In this document: one piece after another, positions 1 to 6,874 of the stretch | Numbering within the stretch: position 1 is the stretch's first letter | How the letters are laid out: every line of letters starts with the position of its first letter | Assembly: GCA_002408185.1 (NCBI GenBank) | Contig: DHQV01000024.1 | Location: 1 to 10,209 of the forward strand | Source: Deltaproteobacteria bacterium UBA5329 | GTDB taxonomy: Bacteria > Desulfobacterota > Syntrophorhabdia > Syntrophorhabdales > Syntrophorhabdaceae | Reading direction: 5' to 3' | DNA length: 10,209 nt | Program-made: the position numbers and the translations under genes | The notes under the pieces: generated by a model | Seen by the model: the letters and a program-made list of their open reading frames with translations, nothing else | What the model was told of the DNA's origin: nothing | Database searches by the model: none

Positions 1-39
1 TCTAATTCAGAAAAAACTGGACAAACATAGAACCCGCCC

Positions 40-1815
40 TTATCTCTTCCCCGGCATAAACTGCGGAATGAGGTACTCCTTTTTGAGGAGTTTAAGGGCC
101 TCCCGGACAAGCGGGGTGTTTTTGGGGTTCTTGTATTGGATTAGTGCGCGGTGCATTTTGCGTTCGCGGAAGGTTTTGGCGACGTGCAGCTTATCCCCGG
201 TAAACGGGTTTTTTTCCGTATAGTACATTGCGCCAGACAGTGTCATGGGCAAAGGAATGAAATCCTGTATCTGCTCCGGATGAATGCCGAGTTCTTTCAG
301 TTGGAGAGCGAGAGCGAGGGTGTCTTCGAGATCACAGCCGGGGTGTGCGCTGATGAAATAGTTGACGAGGAATTGTTCTTTTCCCAGCCTCTTCGACATT
401 GACCGGTAGAGGTTGCTGAATTTTTCGTAAACGAAGAAATCGGCTTTGTTCATGAGTTTCAGAACGTGCGGTACGGAATGCTCGGGCGCCACTTTCATCC
501 GGCCGCTGACATGCTGCTTGCAGACCACCTCGAGGTAGGCCCGTGAGCGTTCGTCAACGAGAAGGTCATGGCGGAACCCGCTCTCTATAAAAACATGTTT
601 TATTCCCGGCAGGGCTAGCAGTTTCCGGTACAAAGAACGGCTTTTCTGGAACCCTGGATCGAGGTGTTTGCAAGGAGATGGGGTCAGGCAATGCCTCTTC
701 GTACACGTCCCGGACTGTTCCCACTTTTTGCATGAAGCCCCGTAAAGATTTGCCGTCGGCCCTCCGATGTCGTGTATGATGCCGTGAAAATCATGCCGCT
801 TGCTCAATGCCGCGGCTTCCCTGATTATGGATGATTCGCTCCGGGACCCGACAATTCTGCCCTGATGGAGCGACAACCCGCAGAACGAACAGGACCCGGG
901 ACAACCCCGGTGGGACGTGATCGAATAACGAACTGTTTCAAATCCCGGAACCCCTCCCTCCTTATCGTACGACGGGTGCCATGCGCGGGCGTAAGGGAGT
1001 TCGTAGATCTTATCCAACTGCGTTCCCTCAACGGGAAGGGCAGGAGGGTATTGAATGACGTACCGGTTGGCGTGTTTTTGTGCAATGACGGCCCCCCGAA
1101 AAGGGTCCTGGTTTTCCAGTATTGTCACAAATGCTTCGTTAAACCTGTCCGGATCGGCCCTGACATCCTCGTACGATGGTATCTCGACAACACTTTGTTC
1201 ATTATCGAGGCTTTTCGTGATCAATGCAGTTCCCGGGATACCAGATAGTGGTTTTCCAGCTGCTATCCTGTGAGCGATATCGATTATCTGCGTTTCACCC
1301 ATGCCGTAAACGAGGATATTCGCCCGGCCGTCGAGAAGGATAGATCGTTTTACCTCATCCCTCCACCAGTCATAATGGGCAAACCGCCGCAGGCTTGCTT
1401 CTATGCCGCCAAGGACGATAGGGACGTCCTTGAACGCCTCCCGGGCCCTGTTCGCATACACGACAGCGGCATGATCGGGGCGAAGATCCGGCATACCGCC
1501 CGGCGAATAGTCGTCAGTCATGCGCCGTCTTTTATGGGCCGTGTAATTCGCTACCATGGAGTCCATGTTCCCGGCGGTGATCCCGAAAAAAAGCCGCGGT
1601 CTTCCCAGTCTTTTAAATGCCTGTGCATTCTTGAAATCCGGCTGCGCAATGATCCCCACCTTGAACCCGTCGGCCTCGAGGACGCGTCCAATAACGGCAG
1701 CCCCGTACGACGGATGATCGACATATGCATCCCCGGAAATGAGAATAACGTCGAGTTCATTCCAACCAAGGCGGCGGACTTCGTAAGCAGTCATGGGGAG
1801 AAATTTGGCGGGCAT
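40..1815 (-). CDS. ygiQ: YgiQ family radical SAM protein
   Basis: This is a 591-residue protein counted from the chosen start. Seen: an N-terminal Radical_SAM_N-type region (about residues 1-190) with the family-typical SGDAYVDHPSYG and ITAGNMDSM stretches; a radical SAM [4Fe-4S] motif CPGSCSFC with C305, C309 and C312; and a second cysteine group (C362, C371, C376, C382) in a loop after the HDIGGPTANLYG segment. Known: such proteins bind S-adenosylmethionine and an iron-sulfur cluster, and the reaction of YgiQ is not established. An open frame extends 27 codons upstream, but that part is low-complexity translation of heptamer microrepeats, and family homology begins at MPAKFLPMTAYEV, so I start at 1815. 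No Shine-Dalgarno site is visible there. The protein is shorter at the C-terminus than the E. coli homologue. It is monocistronic here, with a repeat-rich spacer upstream. Family assignment is firm; function is unknown. Confidence 0.93.
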   Translation of the reverse strand: MPAKFLPMTAYEVRRLGWNELDVILISGDAYVDHPSYGAAVIGRVLEADGFKVGIIAQPDFKNAQAFKRLGRPRLFFGITAGNMDSMVANYTAHKRRRMTDDYSPGGMPDLRPDHAAVVYANRAREAFKDVPIVLGGIEASLRRFAHYDWWRDEVKRSILLDGRANILVYGMGETQIIDIAHRIAAGKPLSGIPGTALITKSLDNEQSVVEIPSYEDVRADPDRFNEAFVTILENQDPFRGAVIAQKHANRYVIQYPPALPVEGTQLDKIYELPYARAWHPSYDKEGGVPGFETVRYSITSHRGCPGSCSFCGLSLHQGRIVGSRSESSIIREAAALSKRHDFHGIIHDIGGPTANLYGASCKKWEQSGTCTKRHCLTPSPCKHLDPGFQKSRSLYRKLLALPGIKHVFIESGFRHDLLVDERSRAYLEVVCKQHVSGRMKVAPEHSVPHVLKLMNKADFFVYEKFSNLYRSMSKRLGKEQFLVNYFISAHPGCDLEDTLALALQLKELGIHPEQIQDFIPLPMTLSGAMYYTEKNPFTGDKLHVAKTFRERKMHRALIQYKNPKNTPLVREALKLLKKEYLIPQFMPGKR

Positions 1816-1820
1816 GGGAT

Positions 1821-1826
1821 ATGATA
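1821..1826 (-). promoter_or_regulatory. Possible -10 box directly before ygiQ
   Basis: On the minus strand TATCAT (5 of 6 to TATAAT) ends 5 bases before the chosen ATG at 1815. The best -35 at 17-base spacing is only TCTACT, lying inside the heptamer repeats. If real, transcription would start at or next to the ATG and the message would be leaderless, which would fit the missing ribosome binding site. This is weak evidence. Confidence 0.22.
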
Positions 1827-1835
1827 GCATAAAAA

Positions 1836-1858
1836 GAGTAGGGAGTAGAGGAGTGAGG
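1836..1858. repeat. Degenerate heptamer microrepeat GAGTRRG
   Basis: Units GAGTAGG (1836-1842), GAGTAGA (1843-1849) and, after one extra base, GAGTGAG (1851-1857) follow each other. Further out, AAGGCGTAAC (1881-1890) and AAGGTGTAAT (1895-1904) recur 14 bases apart, which is twice seven. Similar seven-base periodicity occurs at 8059-8072, 9874-9887 and 9897-9917, always between genes. Confidence 0.6.
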
Positions 1859-1915
1859 AATAATGAGAATGAGAGACAGCAAGGCGTAACACGCAAGGTG
1901 TAATGACGGGTATGA

Positions 1916-1960
1916 TCCGGGTGCCTAGGTTACGCTTTATTCCGGGAACATAGGTTACAC
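1916..1960. mobile_element. Possible insertion sequence end remnant
   Basis: Two 20-base units start 25 bases apart (1916-1935 and 1941-1960). Each has the form TCCGGG-N4-TAGGTTAC, followed by GC or AC. Read on the minus strand these are GTAACCTA...CCCGGA blocks. From general knowledge, repeated TAACCTATGT-CCCGG-like blocks form the subterminal transposase-binding repeats of some IS21/IS481-like elements. No transposase lies in the window, so this would be an orphan end or scar. The assignment is tentative. Confidence 0.35.
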
Positions 1961-2007
1961 TTTTCCCTGATTTGTCGTCTCGTGCCCCGAGCGCCAGTAT
2001 CCATTAG

Positions 2008-2061
2008 CACCGTCATCCCGTCTTGCCGGAATGACGGTGTCTTTGTTTTTTTTCTTTTTTT
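2008..2061 (+). terminator. Terminator-like hairpin in element A
   Basis: CACCGTCAT (2008-2016) pairs perfectly with ATGACGGTG (2031-2039), enclosing a CCCG/CCGG-containing loop. A T-rich tract runs to 2061. This is the shape of an intrinsic terminator for plus-strand transcription, yet both neighbouring genes are on the minus strand. It may block antisense transcription or may simply be the folded arm of the repeat. Confidence 0.4.
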
Positions 2062-2140
2062 AATGGAATTAGTCTAACGAGAAAATTAAGAATCGTAGGA
2101 AAGACGCTGAATTCCGGCGCAAAAGCCGCCAGAATGACGG
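2010..2140. mobile_element. Palindromic intergenic element, copy A (MITE-like)
   Basis: An element of about 131 bases is bounded by imperfect inverted arms. The outer ends are CGTCATCCCG (2011-2020) and the complement of CAGAATGACG (2130-2139), matching at 8 of 10. Inner arm parts are CCGGAAT...GTGTCTTT (2026-2044) and its counterpart AAAGACGCTGAATTCCGG (2100-2117), similar with one indel. The core (about 2046-2099) is AT-rich. The right arm 2100-2124 matches copy B at 10059-10083 in 23 of 25 bases, while the cores are unrelated. No open reading frame is inside and no obvious target duplication is present. The structure fits a non-autonomous miniature element or a dispersed palindromic repeat family. 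Confidence 0.65.
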
Positions 2141-2228
2141 GGAGAGTTTAAGCCGGCACCTTAAAAAAACGCTCTTAACGATGAATAATAAATTGCAACA
2201 TATGCTGGCTCCAGGAAAACCCTGTCGG

Positions 2229-3143
2229 TCATTCGAATTCTTCGAATTCTTCGGCGGAATAGAAGAGATGCATGTTGTCTATTTGGGCTTTGTCTAGGGT
2301 GCCCTTGAGTATCGCTTCTTCGACCTGTTGCCTGAAAATGTTCGCGCGCATCTCGAGTGCGTCGAGTTTTTCGGAGATGCCCCTGTCCCGGATGATCTTT
2401 TTGACGGTGGAAAAGAGGTTTTGGCTGCCCGAGATCAGGATGCCTTCCTGAAGAATTTTGATGGCAACCATGTGCTTGAAATCTTCGAATTGGGCCTGTT
2501 CCCTTATGAGGGAAAGTTTTTTTATTTTGTAGTCGACCTCTTCGTTTACAGCGGGGTTTATAAGCATCCTGTATTTTCTCTGGTAGATGAACTCGTCGAG
2601 GGCTTTTATCACGATCTCGGGGGTATCGTTATCGACAACCACGACAAGGTCGATGTCGGACCCTTTTACGAGCCTTCCCGTGCTTCGCTCGGGCCTCGGA
2701 ACATCATGGCCCATGTTGTAAATGATATCGCCAGCAACGATGAAGCAGATCTCGAGCCCAAGGGGCATCTCGGTGTAATCCGCCATGATCCCGGAGATCA
2801 TTTGCCGGGCAAGGTCCAGTTTGTACCTGCTTATCTTGTGGGTCCGGCTGGTGATCTCCGCGCATTTCACATCGAGCGCAGCCGGGTCTCCGTTGAGGCC
2901 CACGACGGAGTATGTAAGGAATTCTCTGAGGATCGAAGGAGAAAGCCGGGCGAAACCGTCCACGTTGCGGTCGAGCCTCAGGTACCTTCTCCCTAGGGTC
3001 CGGACATGGAGGGCCTCGCACGTTTTGCATGCTTTCCAGAGAAGAAGGGGGTCCATGTCGATCTCCTTCTTTATCTCGAGTCCGGTGCTTGGCCCCCTGG
3101 CCTTGATAAGGCCGACTACAGCGTCCTGTTCCCCGCTCAGCAT
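2229..3143 (-). CDS. Winged-helix / nucleotidyltransferase-fold protein, function unknown
   Basis: This is a 304-residue soluble protein, last in the cluster; it starts 18 bases after the nagB-like gene and only a weak ribosome binding site is visible. Residues about 1-60 look like a winged-helix domain (helices followed by GRRYLRLDRN). Residues 130-210 look like a polymerase-beta-type nucleotidyltransferase core: GSDIDLVVVV gives the D163-x-D165 pair, and EEVDYKI supplies D204 as a plausible third carboxylate. The usual G-S loop is altered to AGD (137-139), followed by a long, basic insert. The C-terminal part is helical. The acidic end EEFEEFE comes from an exact 9-base tandem duplication (2235-2252). 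Such folds include DNA polymerases, kanamycin-type transferases, MNT antitoxins and regulatory uridylyltransferases. I recognise no specific family. It could transfer a nucleotide to a protein, RNA or small molecule. Confidence 0.8.
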   Translation of the reverse strand: MLSGEQDAVVGLIKARGPSTGLEIKKEIDMDPLLLWKACKTCEALHVRTLGRRYLRLDRNVDGFARLSPSILREFLTYSVVGLNGDPAALDVKCAEITSRTHKISRYKLDLARQMISGIMADYTEMPLGLEICFIVAGDIIYNMGHDVPRPERSTGRLVKGSDIDLVVVVDNDTPEIVIKALDEFIYQRKYRMLINPAVNEEVDYKIKKLSLIREQAQFEDFKHMVAIKILQEGILISGSQNLFSTVKKIIRDRGISEKLDALEMRANIFRQQVEEAILKGTLDKAQIDNMHLFYSAEEFEEFE

Positions 3144-3161
3144 TTCAGAGATTTTCTCGTT

Positions 3162-4121
3162 CTATGTCTGGTCATCGAAAACTATCTTTTTCTCCTCGAG
3201 GGCCTTTTCATTGGCGAGAAGTTCCCTGGCTGCGATCCTATCGAGCACGTATACCAAGTTGCCGCCGGCTTCTGAATACTTTTGGCCGTACGAAATGGGG
3301 ACCTCGGGCGTTATATTCTCGAGGAGGGACCTAGTAACTGATTCGACCTTCCGCTCGCCGTTGGCCAGCAGCACCACATTCCGGGCTTGGTATACAAGTT
3401 CGGCCCCCATCGATATCGCGTAATTGGGGCAGTCCTCTACGGATGGAAAATGCCCGTCCGTCACTGAATTCCTGATCGTGTTGTCATCGAGCTTCACGAG
3501 CATTACGGAGCTTCCCCGGAACGGTATTCCGGATTCGTGAAATGCTACATGTCCGCGCCCGCCGACGCCGATGATCTGGAGATCAATACCCCCGGTCTTC
3601 TTGATCTTCTTCACGTATGCGTCGAGGATATACTTCTTTATCCATGCGAGGTATTCCGATCCGGCCCCCGATCTTATCGCTATGGACTTTCCCGCGTCGA
3701 ATCCCCTGTAAGACCAGTCGGCTGGATATTTTTTCAATTCTTTCATAAGGAGTCTCTGGTCGATCAGTGACCCGAAAGGCACGTTTGTTTCGATAAATTT
3801 CTTTTTCAGGAGCCCGAAAAATTCATGGATCATAAAATAACAATAGCTTTCAGGATGTACGATCCGCTGCTGCGCATTTTCGCCCGGCAGGCCGACGTAT
3901 TCGTCGAGGTTAAAGCTCCTGATGCGGCTCGAGTCGAACTCGCCGTTGTTTGCCGACTGTGCCAAGTGTTTGTACATACCCGTAGGGGAATTGCCCGTTG
4001 CCAATCCCAAGACAATCTCTTTCTTCTCCTGTAACATCTCGGTTATCTTTTTTTTCACGATATCGGCCGCGACCTTGCTGAGATGATCGAAATCATTCGT
4101 TATTACAACCTTAATAGGCAT
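3162..4121 (-). CDS. nagB: Divergent glucosamine-6-phosphate deaminase family protein (NagB-like)
   Basis: The 319 residues resemble NagB, which converts glucosamine-6-P to fructose-6-P plus ammonia. Seen: the phosphate loop LGLATGNSPTGMY (38-50); SFNLDEYVGL with D73 at the position of E. coli catalytic D72; GVGGRGHVAFHE with H191 and E196 matching H143 and E148; and GERK with K258 matching K208. Two key positions differ by eye alignment: D141 is replaced by R189, and the phosphate-binding R172 by V220. About 45 extra residues lie at 80-175. GGAGGG (4125-4130) precedes the ATG. It sits 42 bases after glmM, so a role in amino-sugar phosphate metabolism is likely. Whether it is a deaminase, acts in the reverse direction, or has a new substrate cannot be told. 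The symbol denotes family only. Confidence 0.85.
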   Translation of the reverse strand: MPIKVVITNDFDHLSKVAADIVKKKITEMLQEKKEIVLGLATGNSPTGMYKHLAQSANNGEFDSSRIRSFNLDEYVGLPGENAQQRIVHPESYCYFMIHEFFGLLKKKFIETNVPFGSLIDQRLLMKELKKYPADWSYRGFDAGKSIAIRSGAGSEYLAWIKKYILDAYVKKIKKTGGIDLQIIGVGGRGHVAFHESGIPFRGSSVMLVKLDDNTIRNSVTDGHFPSVEDCPNYAISMGAELVYQARNVVLLANGERKVESVTRSLLENITPEVPISYGQKYSEAGGNLVYVLDRIAARELLANEKALEEKKIVFDDQT

Positions 4122-4163
4122 AGTCCCTCCATTACCGAGATCGGGTGATCATTCCTTTTAACA

Positions 4164-5513
4164 TCAGCTGAGCACGTTTCTTATCAGGCCGGCGATCTCC
4201 TCGCAGTGTTTTGCTGTCACGCTGTCTGACGGTCCTTCTACCATGACCCTGCACATATTCTGCGTGCCGGAATACCGGACGAGAACGCGGCCCTCTTCTC
4301 CCAGTTCTCCTTCAATGCGCTTTATGACGTCGGCAATCTCGGGTACTGTCGAGATATCCGGTTTGCTTTGGACCTCCACATTGATGAGTTTCTGCGGGAA
4401 GATCTCCATCCATTTCGCGAGTTCCGACAACGGTTTGCCCGTTCTAATCATGGCCGCAAGAAGCTGCAGCGCCGTGAGGATCCCGTCCCCCGTCGTGTGG
4501 TGGTCAAGAAATATCATGTGGCCCGATTCTTCGCCGCCGATGACGCTGCCCAGGTTAAGCATGTCCTCCAGGACGTAGCGATCACCGACCTTGGAAGCAT
4601 GGTATTTGAAGCCGTATTTCTTGCAGGCAACCCGCAAGCCGAGATTGCTCATCACCGTGCTCACTAGGAGATCGTTCTTCAATTTACCTTGTTCCTTGAG
4701 CATCCTAGCACAAATGAGGAGGATCTGGTCGCCGGTTATTTCCTGTCCTTTCTCGTCGACGGCTATCAGGCGGTCGCCGTCGCCGTCAAAGGCAAGGCCG
4801 ATCGCGGCGCCTGTCTCGACGACCTTATTCCTGAGGTCGCCGGTATGCTGTGAGCCGCAATTCTCATTGATGTTGATCCCGTTCGGGGTGTTGTGGATCA
4901 CCTGCACGTCCGCTCCCAGTTCCCAGAAAGTTTCCGGGGCAATCTTGTACGTTGCCCCATTGGCCGTGTCGAGCACGATCTTCATGCCTTCGATGGACAG
5001 GTCGCGGGGAAAAGTGTTTTTCAGGAAAACGATGTACCGCCCATTCACGTCATCCAGGCGGAATGCCTGCCCCATGTCTTTGACAGGTGGGACTAGGGTG
5101 TGCAATGTATTGCCGAGCATCAGGTCCTCTATCGCTTCCTCCTGTTCGTCCGACAATTTAAAGCCGCTGCCGGAAAAAATCTTGATGCCGTTATCCTGGT
5201 AGGGGTTGTGGGATGCGGAAATGACTATACCTGCATCGGCACGCATACTCTGCGCCGTGAAACCTATACCCGGCGTCGGCAGGACGCCGAGCAGATACGG
5301 GTTGCCGCCCATCGACGTTATCCCCGACTCGAGCGAACTCTCGAGCATGTACCCGGAAATGCGGGTGTCTTTCCCGATAACAATTCTCGGACGCTCATGC
5401 CCCTTTCTTAGAATATAGACAACAGCCTGCCCTATAGCAAAAGCTATTTCAGCGTTCATCGGGTACCGATTTGCTTCCCCCCTTACACCGTCTGTACCAA
5501 AAAGTTTACCCAT
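4164..5513 (-). CDS. glmM: Phosphoglucosamine mutase
   Basis: The protein has 449 residues, the usual length. It interconverts glucosamine-6-P and glucosamine-1-P in the cytosol, a step toward UDP-GlcNAc, peptidoglycan and lipopolysaccharide. Seen in order: the N-terminal GTDGVRGEAN (6-15); the active-site phosphoserine loop SASHNPYQDNG with S101; the magnesium-binding DGDGDR (243-248); the sugar-recognition GGEESGH (326-332); and the C-terminal phosphate-binding RYSGTQN (413-419). The last motif is usually SGTE, so Q418 is a small variation. AAGGAGG (5522-5528) lies 8 bases before the ATG, fixing the start. It is the second gene of the cluster, 29 bases after the beta-helix protein gene and 42 bases before the nagB-like gene. 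No glmS is present in the window. Confidence 0.96.
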   Translation of the reverse strand: MGKLFGTDGVRGEANRYPMNAEIAFAIGQAVVYILRKGHERPRIVIGKDTRISGYMLESSLESGITSMGGNPYLLGVLPTPGIGFTAQSMRADAGIVISASHNPYQDNGIKIFSGSGFKLSDEQEEAIEDLMLGNTLHTLVPPVKDMGQAFRLDDVNGRYIVFLKNTFPRDLSIEGMKIVLDTANGATYKIAPETFWELGADVQVIHNTPNGININENCGSQHTGDLRNKVVETGAAIGLAFDGDGDRLIAVDEKGQEITGDQILLICARMLKEQGKLKNDLLVSTVMSNLGLRVACKKYGFKYHASKVGDRYVLEDMLNLGSVIGGEESGHMIFLDHHTTGDGILTALQLLAAMIRTGKPLSELAKWMEIFPQKLINVEVQSKPDISTVPEIADVIKRIEGELGEEGRVLVRYSGTQNMCRVMVEGPSDSVTAKHCEEIAGLIRNVLS

Positions 5514-5542
5514 GTAAACAGCCTCCTTATATCATGGCGAGA

Positions 5543-6766
5543 TCACTCGCAGAATATATTGAACGAGGGCAGAATTGTTTTTACCCTCTCACAAAAGACA
5601 TCGACAGTCCTTTGAAGCCATTGTACGCCTTTCGCTGAAGATTCTACAGACAGGCCCTGTATGACAGAAATATAGTTCCCTTTTCCCGCGTCGAGCACCG
5701 AAAGAAACTCGTTCCGGCAGCGCTCGGCGACACCGTCCTCAACCTGTGAGGCGAAGAGCCCTTCTATTTCCTCAAACCTTTCATAAAGCTCGTTCCTGCC
5801 GGCAGCTTCATCACCGCCGGACACACTGGCCTTTTCAGCCAGCACCTGCAACCGCTTGAGGCGTTCTTTTTTCGCAAGCCCCAGTTTGTCGAGCGCTCCC
5901 GCAAAAACGAGCGGGCCGAATTCCTGCGCCTCGAAAAAGTTTTTCCTTACATTGACGTACCATTCTTCGAGCGCCATCAGGTTCGCAATGTAAGTGATGT
6001 TGTTCTCGACAATGCGCCTGATCCCCGGGTATGACCTGGGGGTGAAACTGATGGTTTTTCCCGAGTATGTCTTGCCGATAATGAGCTTGTTGTCCTCCAC
6101 GTAATCGCTGCGCAATACCGAGTTGGCCGCCACCACGTTGCCATATCCCATCCGCACGGGACCAACCATCCCGCCCTGCCCGCCGAGAAAAATGGCGGGC
6201 TGGTTGAGCATGACGCCTCTTGGCACATCGCCTATCAGGGAGGCCGTGGTTTTATCCCCGTCAGGCGTGAAATTAAAATGGATATAGGAACTTCCCACCT
6301 CGCTGTGGTCCTTGCGGCTTGTACCTCCGGCCATCAGGCAATCGCAGAAATTTATGAGGCTTCCCAGTGTGACAAAAGGGAAAAGGATGGTATGCTTTAT
6401 TCCGACACAATGTGCCCCATTGGCTTCCTCTTCGAGTATGCAGCCTTCACGCACCTGTGCGCCCAACCCCATGTTCGCCTTTTCCAGGAAAACGGATCTG
6501 GTGAAAAATCCGCCCTTCAGCTCGACATTGTATCCTAACTGGCAATTATCAATTGTGACGGGCCCCTCATAACCGATCTTCGATCCAGCCGATATGACGG
6601 TTCGTTCCCCATAGATCCTGCACCCCGGGTAGATCTTCACACCCTTTCCCGATATACGCCCGATGTCAACCTCATCTCCCACATCTATCGTCAAAGGATT
6701 CGGGATATCGACACCATTTTTAAGCAACCCTTCAACCTTATCGTAACATCGAGGTCGTAAGTCCAT
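5543..6766 (-). CDS. Left-handed beta-helix protein, GlmU acetyltransferase-like
   Basis: This 407-residue protein is the first gene of the cluster, with GGAGGAG (6771-6777) 4 bases before the ATG. Residues about 24-240 show hexapeptide-type repeats (for example VDIGRISGKGVKIYPGCRI and LGYNVELKG) typical of a left-handed beta-helix acyltransferase. The segment 157-180 resembles the GlmU acetyl-CoA-side signature NYDGxxKxxTxIGD, with N165, D169, G170, K172 and I178-G179-D180; H154 may correspond to the GlmU catalytic histidine. There is no N-terminal uridylyltransferase domain. Residues about 260-407 form a helical, charged extension not found in GlmU. Next to glmM, the simplest role is N-acetylation of glucosamine-1-P, but a different acyl acceptor or a purely structural/regulatory role is possible. 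Fold confidence is high; reaction confidence is moderate. Confidence 0.82.
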   Translation of the reverse strand: MDLRPRCYDKVEGLLKNGVDIPNPLTIDVGDEVDIGRISGKGVKIYPGCRIYGERTVISAGSKIGYEGPVTIDNCQLGYNVELKGGFFTRSVFLEKANMGLGAQVREGCILEEEANGAHCVGIKHTILFPFVTLGSLINFCDCLMAGGTSRKDHSEVGSSYIHFNFTPDGDKTTASLIGDVPRGVMLNQPAIFLGGQGGMVGPVRMGYGNVVAANSVLRSDYVEDNKLIIGKTYSGKTISFTPRSYPGIRRIVENNITYIANLMALEEWYVNVRKNFFEAQEFGPLVFAGALDKLGLAKKERLKRLQVLAEKASVSGGDEAAGRNELYERFEEIEGLFASQVEDGVAERCRNEFLSVLDAGKGNYISVIQGLSVESSAKGVQWLQRTVDVFCERVKTILPSFNIFCE

Positions 6767-6815
6767 GATTCTCCTCCGTTAAACCTTTTCATATCGACCC
6801 TGTTTCAAGATCGTG

Positions 6816-6832
6816 TAACGGCATCACCGTTA
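6816..6832. promoter_or_regulatory. Inverted repeat in the cluster leader
   Basis: TAACGG (6816-6821) and CCGTTA (6827-6832) are perfect complements around CATCA. The repeat lies between the predicted transcription start (about 6868) and the first gene. It could be a repressor site or a small leader hairpin. No known regulator can be assigned. Confidence 0.35.
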
Positions 6833-6874
6833 TGCGTCTCGCGCCAGAGGGCCGGCAAGCTTGGAGCATTGCGT

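Larger units (their letters stand above)
1816..2228. other. Repeat-rich spacer without a gene
   Basis: No convincing coding sequence is present between ygiQ and the amino-sugar cluster, whose last gene ends at 2229. The spacer holds heptamer microrepeats (1836-1858), an insertion-sequence-end-like pair of direct repeats (1916-1960) and palindromic element A (2010-2140). At 2141-2228 I see nothing except a run of seven A (2163-2169) without a stem, so no standard terminator for the cluster is evident. Confidence 0.7.

Noticed and set aside
865..1824. Several long plus-strand open frames opposite ygiQ
   Set aside because: They are shadows of the GC-rich ygiQ coding strand; the minus-strand protein has unambiguous family motifs throughout.
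1816..1896. 27-residue N-terminal extension of YgiQ
   Set aside because: It is the translation of heptamer microrepeats, has no family homology, and a better family-consistent start exists at 1815.
2163..2169. Terminator of the amino-sugar cluster
   Set aside because: A run of seven T on the transcribed strand is present, but no GC-rich stem precedes it.
2229..3143. MNT-type antitoxin or toxin-antitoxin pair
   Set aside because: The protein is much longer than MNT antitoxins, has an extra winged-helix domain, and has no HEPN partner next to it.
4243..5418. Plus-strand open frames opposite glmM
   Set aside because: They are antisense shadows of a well-conserved gene with no motifs of their own.
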